NCBI GenBank assembly: GCA_016125475.1 | Contig: WGLR01000014.1 | Coordinates: forward strand, 1-64,000 | Direction: 5' to 3' | DNA length: 64,000 nucleotides | Source of the DNA: Betaproteobacteria bacterium | Lineage (GTDB): Bacteria > Pseudomonadota > Gammaproteobacteria > Burkholderiales > Ga0077523 | In this document: positions 53,590 through 63,399 of the stretch, in pieces | How the letters are laid out: every line of letters begins with the position of its first letter | How positions within the stretch are numbered: the first letter of the stretch is position 1 | The notes under the pieces: generated by a model | The model's input: only the letters and a program-made list of their open reading frames with translations | Databases searched by the model: none | What the model was told of the DNA's origin: nothing | Position numbers and translations under genes: made by a program

Positions 53590-54393
53590 TCAGGACGCCA
53601 GCACGCGCGCGCGCAACCGGCTGGACAGATAGTCGGCGGTCATGACCATCGCGAGGATCACGAGGACGCAGGTGGCCGTGTCCCGGTACTGAAACAGCTT
53701 CATCGAACTCACGAGCTCGAATCCGATGCCGCCCGCGCCGATCATGCCGAGGATCGTCGCCGCGCGCAGATTCACTTCGAACCGGTACAGGGTGGACGCG
53801 ATCCACGACGGCACGACCTGCGGCAGCACGCCGAAGACGACGACGAGCGCCGGCCGTGCGCCCGTGGCCCGAAGCGCCTCGACGGGGCCGGGCTCGATCT
53901 CCTCGATCGCCTCGGCGAAGAACTTGCCGAGCATTCCGGCACCGTGGATGGACAGCGCCAGCACCCCGGCAAACGGGCCGAGGCCGACCGCCGCCACGAA
54001 GACGAGGGCGAAGATGATCTCGTTGATGCCCCGGAGCGCATTCAGAACCTGACGCATCAGGTGGAAGACGGCCGGATTCGGGCTGAGGTTGCGCGCCGCG
54101 AAGAAGCAGAGCGGCAACGCGAGCAGGACACCGAGCAGCGTTCCCCAGATCGCGATCTGGACGGTTTCGACGACCGGCCGAACGAGCCGGTCGGCGAACG
54201 CCCAGTTGGGCGGCAGCATGCGGGACACGAGATCGACGACCCAGGGAAGCCCGCGCACGAGCTCGATCGGACTGAGTCCGATGCCGCGCGCGCTCCAGAC
54301 GAGTACCGCGACGGCGATACCGAGTGAGGCACACCACGCGAGGACACGGCGGGCCGTCCATGCCCCGCCCATCAGAACGCGCACCTTCCTCAC
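53590..54393 (-). CDS. phnE: Phosphonate/phosphite-type ABC transporter permease (PhnE)
   Basis: VETVQIAIWGTLLGVLLALPLCFFAARNLSPN, RGINEIIFALVFVAAVGLGPFAGVLALSIHGAGMLGKFFAEAIEEIEPGPVEALRATGA, YRFEVNLRAATILGMIGAGGIG. Confidence 0.93.
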   Translation of the reverse strand: MRKVRVLMGGAWTARRVLAWCASLGIAVAVLVWSARGIGLSPIELVRGLPWVVDLVSRMLPPNWAFADRLVRPVVETVQIAIWGTLLGVLLALPLCFFAARNLSPNPAVFHLMRQVLNALRGINEIIFALVFVAAVGLGPFAGVLALSIHGAGMLGKFFAEAIEEIEPGPVEALRATGARPALVVVFGVLPQVVPSWIASTLYRFEVNLRAATILGMIGAGGIGFELVSSMKLFQYRDTATCVLVILAMVMTADYLSSRLRARVLAS

Positions 54394-55184
54394 GGTACGG
54401 CCTCCCCGACAGGGTCGAGGACGGTGCGCTCGCCCGTGCGCGTGCGTGCGACGACGAGCCCGGGGTAGATGGCGGCGAGCGCGTCATCGTCGAGAGCCGC
54501 GGGGGATCCGGAAAACACCACCCGCCCGCCCTCGATGCCGACGATGCGGTCCGCGAACTCGATCGCGTACTCCACCTGATGCAGATTGCAGAGCACGGCG
54601 ATGTCGAGTTCGTGCGCCGCACGCCTGAGGTCGTCCAGCACGAGCCGCGCGGTCTTCGGATCGAGGCTCGCCACGGGCTCGTCGGCGAGAATCACCTGGG
54701 GCTCCTGCGCGAGAGCGCGCGCGATCCCGACGCGCTGCTGCTGCCCACCCGACAGACGGTCGGCACGCTGTCCGGCCCGATCGGCGAGCCCCACGCGCGC
54801 CAGGGCTGACAGTGCAATGTCGATGTCGCGGCGCGGGAACACCTGCAGCACGGCGGCCGCGAACGGCATCGTCGCGAGACGCCCGGTGAGCACGTTCTTC
54901 AGGACCGACAGGCGCGGCACGAGGTTGTGATCCTGGAAGATCATCCCGACGTGCCGGCGCACTTCACGCAGCGCGTGACTGGCACGCGGCACAGGCCTCC
55001 CGGCGATGCGGACCTCGCCGGCGGTCGGTTCGGTGAGACGGTTCACACAGCGGAGCAGCGTCGACTTCCCGGCCCCCGACGGGCCCAGGACGACACACAT
55101 CTCGCCTGCCTTCACGTCGAGGTCGACGCCCCGCAGCGCCGGAAACGCGCCGTAGGTCTTCTCGAGCCCGCGGATCTCGATCAC
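54390..55184 (-). CDS. phnC: Phosphonate/phosphite-type ABC transporter ATPase (PhnC)
   Basis: [89 protein letters not shown] start. Confidence 0.94.
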   Translation of the reverse strand: MIEIRGLEKTYGAFPALRGVDLDVKAGEMCVVLGPSGAGKSTLLRCVNRLTEPTAGEVRIAGRPVPRASHALREVRRHVGMIFQDHNLVPRLSVLKNVLTGRLATMPFAAAVLQVFPRRDIDIALSALARVGLADRAGQRADRLSGGQQQRVGIARALAQEPQVILADEPVASLDPKTARLVLDDLRRAAHELDIAVLCNLHQVEYAIEFADRIVGIEGGRVVFSGSPAALDDDALAAIYPGLVVARTRTGERTVLDPVGEAVP

Positions 55185-56062
55185 TTCATCTTGCGCAGAT
55201 CGAGATTGAGCACCTTTGCCGTCTCGCGGACCACGGCGTAGTTCGCGTCCCTCGCCGGGACCCAGCGCGTGATGACGGTCCCCTTGCTCCACGGAATGTC
55301 GTGCATCGCGGCGAAGGCGGCCCGGATGCGCGCCTTCAGCGGCTCCGGCAGGTCGCGCCGCATGACGACCGGCGCGCCGGGGATCGGATCGGACTTCCAG
55401 ACGATCACGATCTCGTCCGCCTTGACCATGCCGCGCGCGATCGCGGCATCCAGCAGTGCGTCGGCCACGGCGGCGGCGTCGACCTTGCCGTTCTGCACCG
55501 CGATTACGGAGGCATCGTGACTGCCCGCGAAGATCGCGCGCAGGTCGCGGTCCGGATCGAGGCCCGCCCGGATCATGCCGGTCTTCGGGAACAGGTGTCC
55601 GGACGTCGAACTCGGGTCCACGAACGCGAAGGTCCGGCCCTTGAGGTCCGCGAGCGTGCGGATGCCGTGGTCCTTGCGCGCGACGATGAGCGAGTGATAG
55701 CTCGCACCCTGGCGCTTCGTTTCGGGGACCGCGACCGGATCGACCGCGGCGATCGACGCCGCGAGCACATAGGAGAACGGCCCGAGCAGCGCGACGTCGA
55801 GCCGCCTGGCCCGGAGGGCCTCGATCACGCCGTTGTAGTCGGTCGCGACGAACGGCCTCACGTCCATGCCGACGCCATCGCGGAGCGCACCGATCAGCGC
55901 CTCGTTGTCCGCGATCATGAGCCGGGGATCCTCCGCGGGAACGAGCCCCACGTTGAGCACATCCCCTGCCCGGGCCGGCAGCGCGGCTGCCAGACCAAGA
56001 GCGACTGCCGCGCCCACGCACCGGCGGCGGCCCCCAGAAAACGGCCAACGTGCGTCTCCCAT
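55181..56062 (-). CDS. phnD: Phosphate/phosphite/phosphonate ABC substrate-binding protein (PhnD-like)
   Basis: Signal peptide; LNVGLVPAEDPRLMIADNEALIGALRDGVGMDVRPFVATDYNGVIEALRARRLDVALLGPFSYVLA; FAFVDPSSTSGHLFPKTGM. Confidence 0.93.
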   Translation of the reverse strand: MGDARWPFSGGRRRCVGAAVALGLAAALPARAGDVLNVGLVPAEDPRLMIADNEALIGALRDGVGMDVRPFVATDYNGVIEALRARRLDVALLGPFSYVLAASIAAVDPVAVPETKRQGASYHSLIVARKDHGIRTLADLKGRTFAFVDPSSTSGHLFPKTGMIRAGLDPDRDLRAIFAGSHDASVIAVQNGKVDAAAVADALLDAAIARGMVKADEIVIVWKSDPIPGAPVVMRRDLPEPLKARIRAAFAAMHDIPWSKGTVITRWVPARDANYAVVRETAKVLNLDLRKMK

Positions 56063-56426
56063 CTCCCGGCTCTCCCCTAGCGTCTTCGCATTCTCGAGTC
56101 GATCGGCGAGGCCACCGAATCGCCGTCCGGCGTGCCCGGGAAAGCCCCGGCAATCGCGGTTCACCCCGACGCCGCAGGCCTTCCCGGCTGAAAGCATACG
56201 CGTTCCCGGAATTCCTTGCGGACGGGCTGTGGGCGAAGAGACACGACCCTCGACGACAGTCGGACGAGCGGCCCGATGGCTGGTCCCAACTGACTATGCG
56301 GGACATACCCCACGGTCATGCCACCGCCAACGCGCGGCGATAGGGTCGGGACAGCGTCGGGACCGAGCGTGTCGGTAAAGGCGCACAGACAGTTTCGTTC
56401 AAATCCTCTTCTTCGGGAGACTCATC

Positions 56427-57800
56427 GTGACACAACGCACCCGCGTGGCCGTTGCGGTCGGGCTTGCGCTCGCCGCCTCTCAGGCCCCTGCCGCAGACAA
56501 CACCTACTTCGACAACTTCACTCCCCTCACGTCGTCCGTCCCGGCAGGCTCGCTGCCGGAAGCGACGCCGCTCGTGCTCTCGTCGCCGAACTTCTCGCAG
56601 AAGACCCTCTTCGCGAACGACCTCGGCGCCCGGAACGGTGGCGTCAGGCTCGGCGACAACTGGGACATGAACACCGTGAACGAAACGGGCCCGGACGCCG
56701 GCCGTTACCTGTTCCATCCCTACGAGACGGGCATGGGCGGCGTGTTCCGCGGTGATCTCACGACGGGGATGGCCGTCTCGATCGTGCCGGAAGGCACGCA
56801 GGGCTTCCGCTCGGGCGACGCCTCGCGCTGGACACCCTGGGGCACCTACATCACGGCCGAGGAATCCTGGGGCACGGGCAGCACGCACGGCCGCCTCTTC
56901 GAGGTCACGAACCCGCTCGCCGAGCCCGGTTCGGTGAACTTCGTACAGCGGAACATCATCCCGCGCGTCTCCCACGAGGGCCTCACGTTCGACGCCCAGG
57001 GCAACCTCTACTTCATCGACGAGGTGAACGGCGGCGCGCTCTACAAGTACACCTCGCAGACGCCGAACACCTCGACGTTCTTCGATGCGGGCCAGACGTT
57101 CGTGCTGAAGACCGCGGGCGGCAACAACGAGCGCGCCACGGGCATGGCGGTCTGGGAGCCGATCACGGACACGAGCGGCATCCCGCTCGACTTCACGAAT
57201 GTCGTGAACGGCGGCGGCACGCTGGCCATCGACGGTCGCGCAGCCGCCGACGCGTTCGGTGCGACGGTCTACAACCGGCCCGAGGATCTCGAGATCCAGA
57301 CGCTCGCCGACGGCAGCCAGATGCTCTACATGGTCACGACCACGAACGACGAGGTCTATTCGATCAGGCTCACCGACGCGACGAACGCGGTCGTGAACCG
57401 CTTCGTGTCGCAGGACACGATCGATCAGGCCACCGGCGCGGCCGTTGGCGGTGTCTTCAACGACCCCGACAACCTCGCGATCGACGCGAACGGCAACATC
57501 TACGTCGTCGAGGATCAGCCGGCAGGCGTGGCCGACATCTGGTTCGCGATGGATGCCGACCGCGACGGTGTCGCCGAATCCGTCGGCCGCTGGGCCACGA
57601 TGTCGACCGAGGGCGCCGAGCCGACGGGCCTGTACTTCGATCCGTTCGACCCGAACGTTGCCTACGTCAACATCCAGCACACGGGCAGCGACATCGATCG
57701 CACCATCCTGATCAGCGCCGTTCCCGAACCCGGTACCTACGCGATGATGTGCGCCGGTCTGGGCCTCCTGGGTCTGCTCGCACGACGTCGCCGCGGCTGA
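56427..57800 (+). CDS. PhoX/DUF839-like secreted protein with PEP-CTERM sorting signal
   Basis: SRWTPWGTYITAEESWG, PRVSHEGLTFDAQGNLYFIDEVNGGALYKYTS, NRPEDLEI; C-terminus VPEPGTYAMMCAGLGLLGLLARRRRG; GTG start. Confidence 0.9.
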   Translation: MTQRTRVAVAVGLALAASQAPAADNTYFDNFTPLTSSVPAGSLPEATPLVLSSPNFSQKTLFANDLGARNGGVRLGDNWDMNTVNETGPDAGRYLFHPYETGMGGVFRGDLTTGMAVSIVPEGTQGFRSGDASRWTPWGTYITAEESWGTGSTHGRLFEVTNPLAEPGSVNFVQRNIIPRVSHEGLTFDAQGNLYFIDEVNGGALYKYTSQTPNTSTFFDAGQTFVLKTAGGNNERATGMAVWEPITDTSGIPLDFTNVVNGGGTLAIDGRAAADAFGATVYNRPEDLEIQTLADGSQMLYMVTTTNDEVYSIRLTDATNAVVNRFVSQDTIDQATGAAVGGVFNDPDNLAIDANGNIYVVEDQPAGVADIWFAMDADRDGVAESVGRWATMSTEGAEPTGLYFDPFDPNVAYVNIQHTGSDIDRTILISAVPEPGTYAMMCAGLGLLGLLARRRRG

Positions 57801-57834
57801 TCCCCGGCCCGCCCGGACGACATCGGGCAAGCCG

Positions 57835-57865
57835 CGAGGAAGGCCGCCGCAGGCGGCCTTCCTCG
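57835..57865 (+). terminator. Strong hairpin downstream of the PEP-CTERM PhoX-like gene
   Basis: Perfect 14-bp stem CGAGGAAGGCCGCC-GCA-GGCGGCCTTCCTCG; no T-tract. Confidence 0.7.
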
Positions 57866-58010
57866 CCGTCACGGGGACGAGAAGACCGGTGCGTCGCGCA
57901 TGATCCACCTGGATCGTCGGTCGGATCTTCGCTGCAATCTCCCCGTCATGGGGTCGTGCGAAGCTCCTTCGCCCTGCCCCACCCATTCCGGAACCGTTCC
58001 GCAGACGCGC

Positions 58011-58637
58011 ATGACCACCCCCGTTCTGAAGGGCGTCGAGCCGCTCTTCTTCACGCCGCTGGTTTCCTTCCAGATCCCCGATTCCGAGGCGCTGAACCGC
58101 CGTCTGCTCGAAGAGATCGGCATGCGCCGGGGCACATCCGAGGGGGTTCACGTGAGCAATCAGGGGGGGTGGCACTCGGAACCGGACCTGTTCGAACGTC
58201 CGGAGCCGGGCTTTCGCGCGCTGTGCACACACATCCTCGCGGCGCTGGGCAGCGCGACAGCCGCGATCGCGCCCGGGTTCGACATGCGTTCGGCGGCCGT
58301 GCATTGCGAAGGATGGGTCAACGTGAACGGCCCCGGCGCGTACAACACGCCCCACGACCATCCGGGGTGGGCATGGTCCGGCACCTATTACGTGCGGGTA
58401 CCCGCTGACACCACCGGACGCAGCGGGTCATTCGAACTCATCGACTCCCGTACGAACGTGCGCGTCGTGACCGTGGAAGGGGCCAACTGCTTCGCGGGCA
58501 AGTACACGGTCCGGCCGCAGGCGGGACTCATGATCATCTTCCCGTCGTACGTGCGCCACTGGGTCTACCCGAACGAATCCCGGGACGAACGCGTGTCCAT
58601 CGCATTCAACGCCCGCTTTGCGCGTCGCAATCGGTAG
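58011..58637 (+). CDS. Putative 2OG-Fe(II) oxygenase (TIGR02466-like)
   Basis: FFTPLVSFQIPDSEALNRRLLEEI; WVNVNGPGAYNTPHDHPGWAWSGTYYVRVP (HxD-type motif); PQAGLMIIFPSYVRHWVYPNESRDERVSIAFN. Confidence 0.88.
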   Translation: MTTPVLKGVEPLFFTPLVSFQIPDSEALNRRLLEEIGMRRGTSEGVHVSNQGGWHSEPDLFERPEPGFRALCTHILAALGSATAAIAPGFDMRSAAVHCEGWVNVNGPGAYNTPHDHPGWAWSGTYYVRVPADTTGRSGSFELIDSRTNVRVVTVEGANCFAGKYTVRPQAGLMIIFPSYVRHWVYPNESRDERVSIAFNARFARRNR

Positions 58638-58825
58638 GGAAGGAAAGCAAGAGGAAGAAAGGGGCGAGGCGACGCTCCGCTGATCCATTCGGCGCATGAA
58701 ATGACTTCATGGCGTCAAAAGACTGCATTGACGCGTCGAGATAATCGGATCGGGGCCATGCACCGTCAGCTAGCCACCAGAAGAATATGTTCCCTGTCTT
58801 TCTATACACTTTCGGGAGATCTTCC

Positions 58826-60445
58826 GTGACCAACTTCAAGCTTTCCGCCATCGCACTCGCGATCGCCGCCGTCGCACCGGCACACGCCGCAAGCATCACG
58901 GGTCCGAGCAGTTCCCAGGCTCCGTACCTGCAGGCCGTGGCCCCCAACGTCGACATCGGTTCCGTCCTCACGTCGGGCGACCTCGTCGGTTCGTACCGCA
59001 TGGGCGGCATCCCCGACGGCCTCGGTGCGTTCGACAACGGCAACGGCACGTTCACGCTGCTCATGAATCACGAACTCGGCGACACGCTCGGCGTGACGCG
59101 CGCGCACGGCGCCATCGGTTCGTACGTGTCCGAGTGGGTGATCAACAAATCCGACTTCTCCGTCGTGAGCGGACGTGACCTCATCCAGAGCGTCTACACC
59201 TGGGACACCGCGACCCAGTCCTCCAGCCTCACGCCCACGGTCGTGTCGTTCAACCGGTTCTGCTCGGCAGACCTGGCCCCCGTCTCCGCGTTCTACAACC
59301 CGACCTCGGGTCTCGGCACGCAGTCGCGCATCTTCATGAACGGCGACGAGAGCGGCTCGACCGGCCTTGCGATGGCGCACGTGGCCACCGGCGCCGGCGC
59401 GGGCAACAGCTTCGTGCTGGGCAAGTTCAACACGGACACGAACGGTTCCGGCGGAACGGACCACGGCGGCTGGGAGAACCTCCTCGCGAACCCGCTCGCG
59501 CAGGACAGGACCGTCGTGATCGGCAACAACGACGGCGGCTCGGGAATCATGAGGAATGCGCTCGCGGTCTACGTCGGCACCAAGACGAACGCCGGCACCG
59601 ACGCCGACCGCGCGGGTCTCACGAACGGCACGACGAAGTTCGTGAACCTCGACGGCTTTGCCGCCGAGGCCCCGGACGCCGATCGCCACACGGCCATCAC
59701 GAACGGTACGCGTTTCACGCTCAGCGACTCGGCCTCCACGGTGTTCTCGCGTCCCGAAGACGGCGCCTGGAACCCGAACAACCCGAACGAGTACTACTTC
59801 GTGACGACCGACACGCGCGACACGACGGACCTCACGGGCGGTACGAGCAAGGGCGGCACGCGGCTCTGGAGACTCACCTTCGACGACATCACGAACCCTG
59901 ATGCCGGCGGCAAGATCGACATCCTCATCGACTCGTCCAACATGCCGGGCGGCGTGGGCGTCGACAAGCCGAACATGTTCGACAACATCTCCGCGAACGC
60001 GGACGGCACGATCACGTTGCTCGAGGACGTCGGCGGCGCCGATCACAACGGCAAGGTCTGGCAGTTCGACCCGGCCAGCGGTCAGCTCACGATGCTCGCG
60101 AAATTCGACCCCGCGCTGTTCGGTGACATCGTGAACGGCTCGTTCGTCGCCGGTACGCACACGAACGACGAGGAAACGTCCGGCGTGATCGACCTCACCA
60201 ACGTGCTCGGCTTCAACGATGGTGCGTCGTACCGTCTGCTCGTTGCGCAGGACCACTCCGATGCCCAGCACCTGATCGACATCGGCGCCATGGATCCGAA
60301 CGCGAATCCGGCCGAGATGATCGAGGGTGGCCAGCTCCTGGTCATGCGCATCGCGCCCGTACCCGAGCCCGAGACCTACGCGCTGATGGCCGCCGGCCTC
60401 GGCATCGTCGGTGCCGCGGCTGCGCGTCGTCGCAAGCACAAGTAA
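58826..60445 (+). CDS. PEP-CTERM protein, distantly PhoX-like
   Basis: Signal peptide TNFKLSAIALAIAAVAPAHAAS; LLMNHELGDTLGVTRAHGAIGSYVSEWVI; RPEDGAWNPNNPNEYYFVTTD; C-terminus VPEPETYALMAAGLGIVGAAAARRRKHK; GTG 58826 (58787 alternative). Confidence 0.87.
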   Translation: MTNFKLSAIALAIAAVAPAHAASITGPSSSQAPYLQAVAPNVDIGSVLTSGDLVGSYRMGGIPDGLGAFDNGNGTFTLLMNHELGDTLGVTRAHGAIGSYVSEWVINKSDFSVVSGRDLIQSVYTWDTATQSSSLTPTVVSFNRFCSADLAPVSAFYNPTSGLGTQSRIFMNGDESGSTGLAMAHVATGAGAGNSFVLGKFNTDTNGSGGTDHGGWENLLANPLAQDRTVVIGNNDGGSGIMRNALAVYVGTKTNAGTDADRAGLTNGTTKFVNLDGFAAEAPDADRHTAITNGTRFTLSDSASTVFSRPEDGAWNPNNPNEYYFVTTDTRDTTDLTGGTSKGGTRLWRLTFDDITNPDAGGKIDILIDSSNMPGGVGVDKPNMFDNISANADGTITLLEDVGGADHNGKVWQFDPASGQLTMLAKFDPALFGDIVNGSFVAGTHTNDEETSGVIDLTNVLGFNDGASYRLLVAQDHSDAQHLIDIGAMDPNANPAEMIEGGQLLVMRIAPVPEPETYALMAAGLGIVGAAAARRRKHK

Positions 60446-60456
60446 CACGTCTCACG

Positions 60457-60484
60457 CCATGGCCGGCATGGCTGCCGGCCATGG
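60457..60484 (+). terminator. Perfect 12-bp hairpin after the PEP-CTERM gene
   Basis: CCATGGCCGGCA-TGGC-TGCCGGCCATGG. Confidence 0.55.
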
Positions 60485-60499
60485 CAGATGCATGACAAG

Positions 60500-60526
60500 G
60501 GGGAGGTCCGTTCGGCCTCCCCTTTT
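60500..60526 (+). terminator. Rho-independent terminator
   Basis: GGGGAGG-TCC-GTTC-GG-CCTCCCC followed by TTTT. Confidence 0.75.
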
Positions 60527-60771
60527 CCATTCATGGTTCCGCCCGTCTGCCACACCCGCACTCGGCGACGTGCGGCGTCAGGTCTCCTCATGTCACCGCC
60601 TTCTCCCCGAGTAAGTCTGCGGAAAGCGCGGCTTCATTCCGGATACATAGTCAAAACCTAGAGTGATCGCGCGGCAGCCACTTGCACGGCTCGAGCGTCG
60701 GAAACGGCACACGCGTTGTCGCGAACGGGCATGCCGCATCTTCGCAGAGGTCAACCGATCAGGAGAACCGA

Positions 60772-62610
60772 ATGATCATGAGTGGACAATTCAAGCTTCA
60801 CCGGTGCGCCATCGCGCTCGCCGCCGTCTGGGGCGTCATGGCGCAGGCGCACGCAACGACGACCCCGATCGAGCACGTCATCGTGGTCGTTGGCGAGAAC
60901 CACACGTTCGACAACGTGTTCGGCGTCTATCGCCCGCATCGCACGCAGTCGATCATGAACCTGCTTTCAGAGGGCATCGTGAAGGACGACGGCACGCCGG
61001 GCCCGCGCTTCCAGGTCGCTGCCCAGCGCCCCGCGACCCAGACGGGCAGCTACTCGATACAGCCAACGACCGGCGCGCCGTATGCCTCGCTCCCGCAGCC
61101 CGACACGACGTACGCGACCGGACAGCCCGGAAATTCGCCGGACCCCCGGTTCCCGGCCGACATGCCCAACGGGCCGTTCCAGATCACCCGGTACGTGCCC
61201 TACAGCGCGTTCATGGGCGACCCGATGCACCGCTTCTTCCAGATGTGGCAGCAGGTCGACGGCGGCAGGAACGACCTCTTCGCGTGGACTGCGATGACGG
61301 CCGGCATCGGCAATCACAACGATGGCTTCGGAACGGGACCCGACGACACCCACCAGGGCGGTGTCGCGATGGGTTTCTACAACATGGAAACGGGTGATGC
61401 GCCGCTGTTCAAGGCGATGGCCGACAACTACGCCATCAGCGACAACTATCACCAGGGCGTGATGGGTGGCACGGGCGCCAACTTCCTCATGCTCGTGACG
61501 GCCGACGCGGCCTTCTACAACGTGGGTGGCACGGCGACCGTTCCCCTCACCGCCATCAACATGTATGGCGTCACCGCGAGCCAGGTCGAGAACCCGAACC
61601 CGCAGGCAGCCGGATCGAACACCAACTGGTACACGGAAGACGGTTACCGGGGCGGCTCGTACGTCAACTGCGCGGACGAGTCCCAGCCTGGCGTGGGCGA
61701 GATCGCGAAGTATGTCCGTGCGAACGGCGCCAGGACCAATTGCGCGCCCGGCCACTACTATCTCCTGAACAACTACAACCTCGGCTACAAGGCCGACGGG
61801 ACACCGGTCGACCTCACGGCGAGCCCGTTCACCCTGCCCCCGCAGCCCGCGAGCCTGCCCACGATCGCAGACGAACTCTCCGACAACGGCGTTTCGTGGA
61901 AGTATTACTCGGGGGGGCGCGGCAACGGCACGAACACGAGCGGTGACTATTGCGGGATCTGCGATCCTCTCACGGGGTTCACGTCAATCATGACGGACCC
62001 GTCGAAGCGCGCGAACCTCCAGGACGTCAATTCGCTCTATGCGGACATCGCATCGGGCAACCTTCCGTCGGTCTCGTTCGTGCGTCCGCCCGAGATCATG
62101 GCCGGGCACCCCGCGAACGCGACGCTCCCGCTCTACGAGAACTTCTCGGCGGACCTCGTGAACATGGTGCACAGCCACCCGGATCTCTGGAAGTCCACCG
62201 CGATCATCATCACGACGGACGAAGGCGGCGGCTACTACGATTCGGGCTACGTGCAGCCGGTGGACTTCTTCGGCGACGGCACGCGGATTCCGCTGATCGT
62301 CGTCTCACCATACGCGCGCAAGGGCCACGTCGACCACGTCTACAACGATCACGCGTCGGTGCTCAAGTTCATCGAACACAACTGGGGGCTTGGCCCGCTG
62401 TCTTCCCGCAGCCGCGACAACCTCCCCAACCCGGTGCAGTGGGGCACGAGCTACAAGCCGCAGAACGCGCCGGCAGTCGGCGATCTCATGACGCTGTTCG
62501 ACTTCAGCAACTATCGCGACAATGCGCCCGCAATCACGGTCTCGCAGTCCGACGGACGCGACCGTGACGAAGGCGAACGTCGCGAGCACGCCTGGCGTCG
62601 TCACCGCTAA
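60772..62610 (+). CDS. Secreted phosphoesterase (phospholipase C/acid phosphatase family)
   Basis: Signal peptide; IEHVIVVVGENHTFDNVFGVYRP; DNYAISDNYHQGVMGGTGANFLML; IIITTDEGGGYYDSGYVQPVDFFGDGTRIPLIVVSPYARKGHVDHVYNDHASVLKFIEHNW. Confidence 0.92.
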   Translation: MIMSGQFKLHRCAIALAAVWGVMAQAHATTTPIEHVIVVVGENHTFDNVFGVYRPHRTQSIMNLLSEGIVKDDGTPGPRFQVAAQRPATQTGSYSIQPTTGAPYASLPQPDTTYATGQPGNSPDPRFPADMPNGPFQITRYVPYSAFMGDPMHRFFQMWQQVDGGRNDLFAWTAMTAGIGNHNDGFGTGPDDTHQGGVAMGFYNMETGDAPLFKAMADNYAISDNYHQGVMGGTGANFLMLVTADAAFYNVGGTATVPLTAINMYGVTASQVENPNPQAAGSNTNWYTEDGYRGGSYVNCADESQPGVGEIAKYVRANGARTNCAPGHYYLLNNYNLGYKADGTPVDLTASPFTLPPQPASLPTIADELSDNGVSWKYYSGGRGNGTNTSGDYCGICDPLTGFTSIMTDPSKRANLQDVNSLYADIASGNLPSVSFVRPPEIMAGHPANATLPLYENFSADLVNMVHSHPDLWKSTAIIITTDEGGGYYDSGYVQPVDFFGDGTRIPLIVVSPYARKGHVDHVYNDHASVLKFIEHNWGLGPLSSRSRDNLPNPVQWGTSYKPQNAPAVGDLMTLFDFSNYRDNAPAITVSQSDGRDRDEGERREHAWRRHR

Positions 62611-62628
62611 GCGGGACGCCGCGTCTTC

Positions 62629-62665
62629 GTCGAGCGAACGGGCCGCTGCAGCGCGTTCGCTCGAC
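62629..62665 (+). terminator. Perfect 12-bp stem hairpin downstream of the phosphoesterase gene
   Basis: GTCGAGCGAACG - 13-nt loop - CGTTCGCTCGAC. Confidence 0.6.
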
Positions 62666-62775
62666 GGAGCGCCGTGTGTGCGCGCACACGACATCCCTGG
62701 CCGGCGTCAGGGCTGTGGACGACGGCAGCCCCGACGTCGCGTGCGGCATTCCGGACACACTGTCGCGAGACGTCG

Positions 62776-63396
62776 TCACGACGAGGCGGACTCCCCTGCT
62801 CGCGGGGGCTCGCACAGGTCGACCTCGAGCACCTCGTCGCCGCCGGACGTCCTCGCTGCCGTTTCGGTGGCCGCCCGGATCACCCTGACTCCGACGGTGA
62901 CGCCCTGCGCAAGCGCGGCATCGCGAACGCGCACGAGATCCGCGTGCTCCGCCTTGACCGCGACGAGCCGCTCGCCCGCCCGGATCTCCTTGATTCCCAC
63001 CTGCTCTTCCAGGATGACCGCCGGCAGTCGGACACGCAGACGGCGCCGGGTCGACGTGATGTCGAAATGACGGTGCCGGGACTCCAGCACCCGATAACCC
63101 CAGACACCGAGATCGAGCCCGAGGATCAGCGCAATGCGCTCCTCGAGCGAGGCGTCGACGTCGACGAGCAGCACGTGCCCGGGGCGCCCCTTCTTCCCGA
63201 GGCTCGCAAGGACCTGGAGGTTGCGGGCGCCGGCGGCGTGAAGGCGCTCTGCGACGTCCTGGAGCACTTCGCCGGTGGCATCGTCCACCTGCACGAGCAT
63301 GAGAATCGTGTCAGCCACGGCAGACGGTGTTCCGGCGACGCGCAGGAGCGCCGTCCATCCGGGCGAAAGAGGTGTGCCGCTGCGGGCGTGCTTCAC
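62776..63396 (-). CDS. LarC C-terminal domain (DUF111/LarC2)-like protein
   Basis: ILMLVQVDDATGEVLQDVAERLHAAGARNLQVLASLGKKGRPGHVLLVDVDASLEERIALILGLDLGVWGYRVLESRHRHFD resembles the LarC C-terminal half; GTG start. Confidence 0.65.
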   Translation of the reverse strand: MKHARSGTPLSPGWTALLRVAGTPSAVADTILMLVQVDDATGEVLQDVAERLHAAGARNLQVLASLGKKGRPGHVLLVDVDASLEERIALILGLDLGVWGYRVLESRHRHFDITSTRRRLRVRLPAVILEEQVGIKEIRAGERLVAVKAEHADLVRVRDAALAQGVTVGVRVIRAATETAARTSGGDEVLEVDLCEPPRAGESASS

Positions 63397-63399
63397 TCG

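Noticed and set aside
60710-60730. Possible sigma-54 promoter CGGCAC-ACGCG-TTGT upstream of the phosphoesterase gene
   Set aside because: The conserved -12 GC is replaced by GT and the -24 element lacks the leading T; too weak to call.
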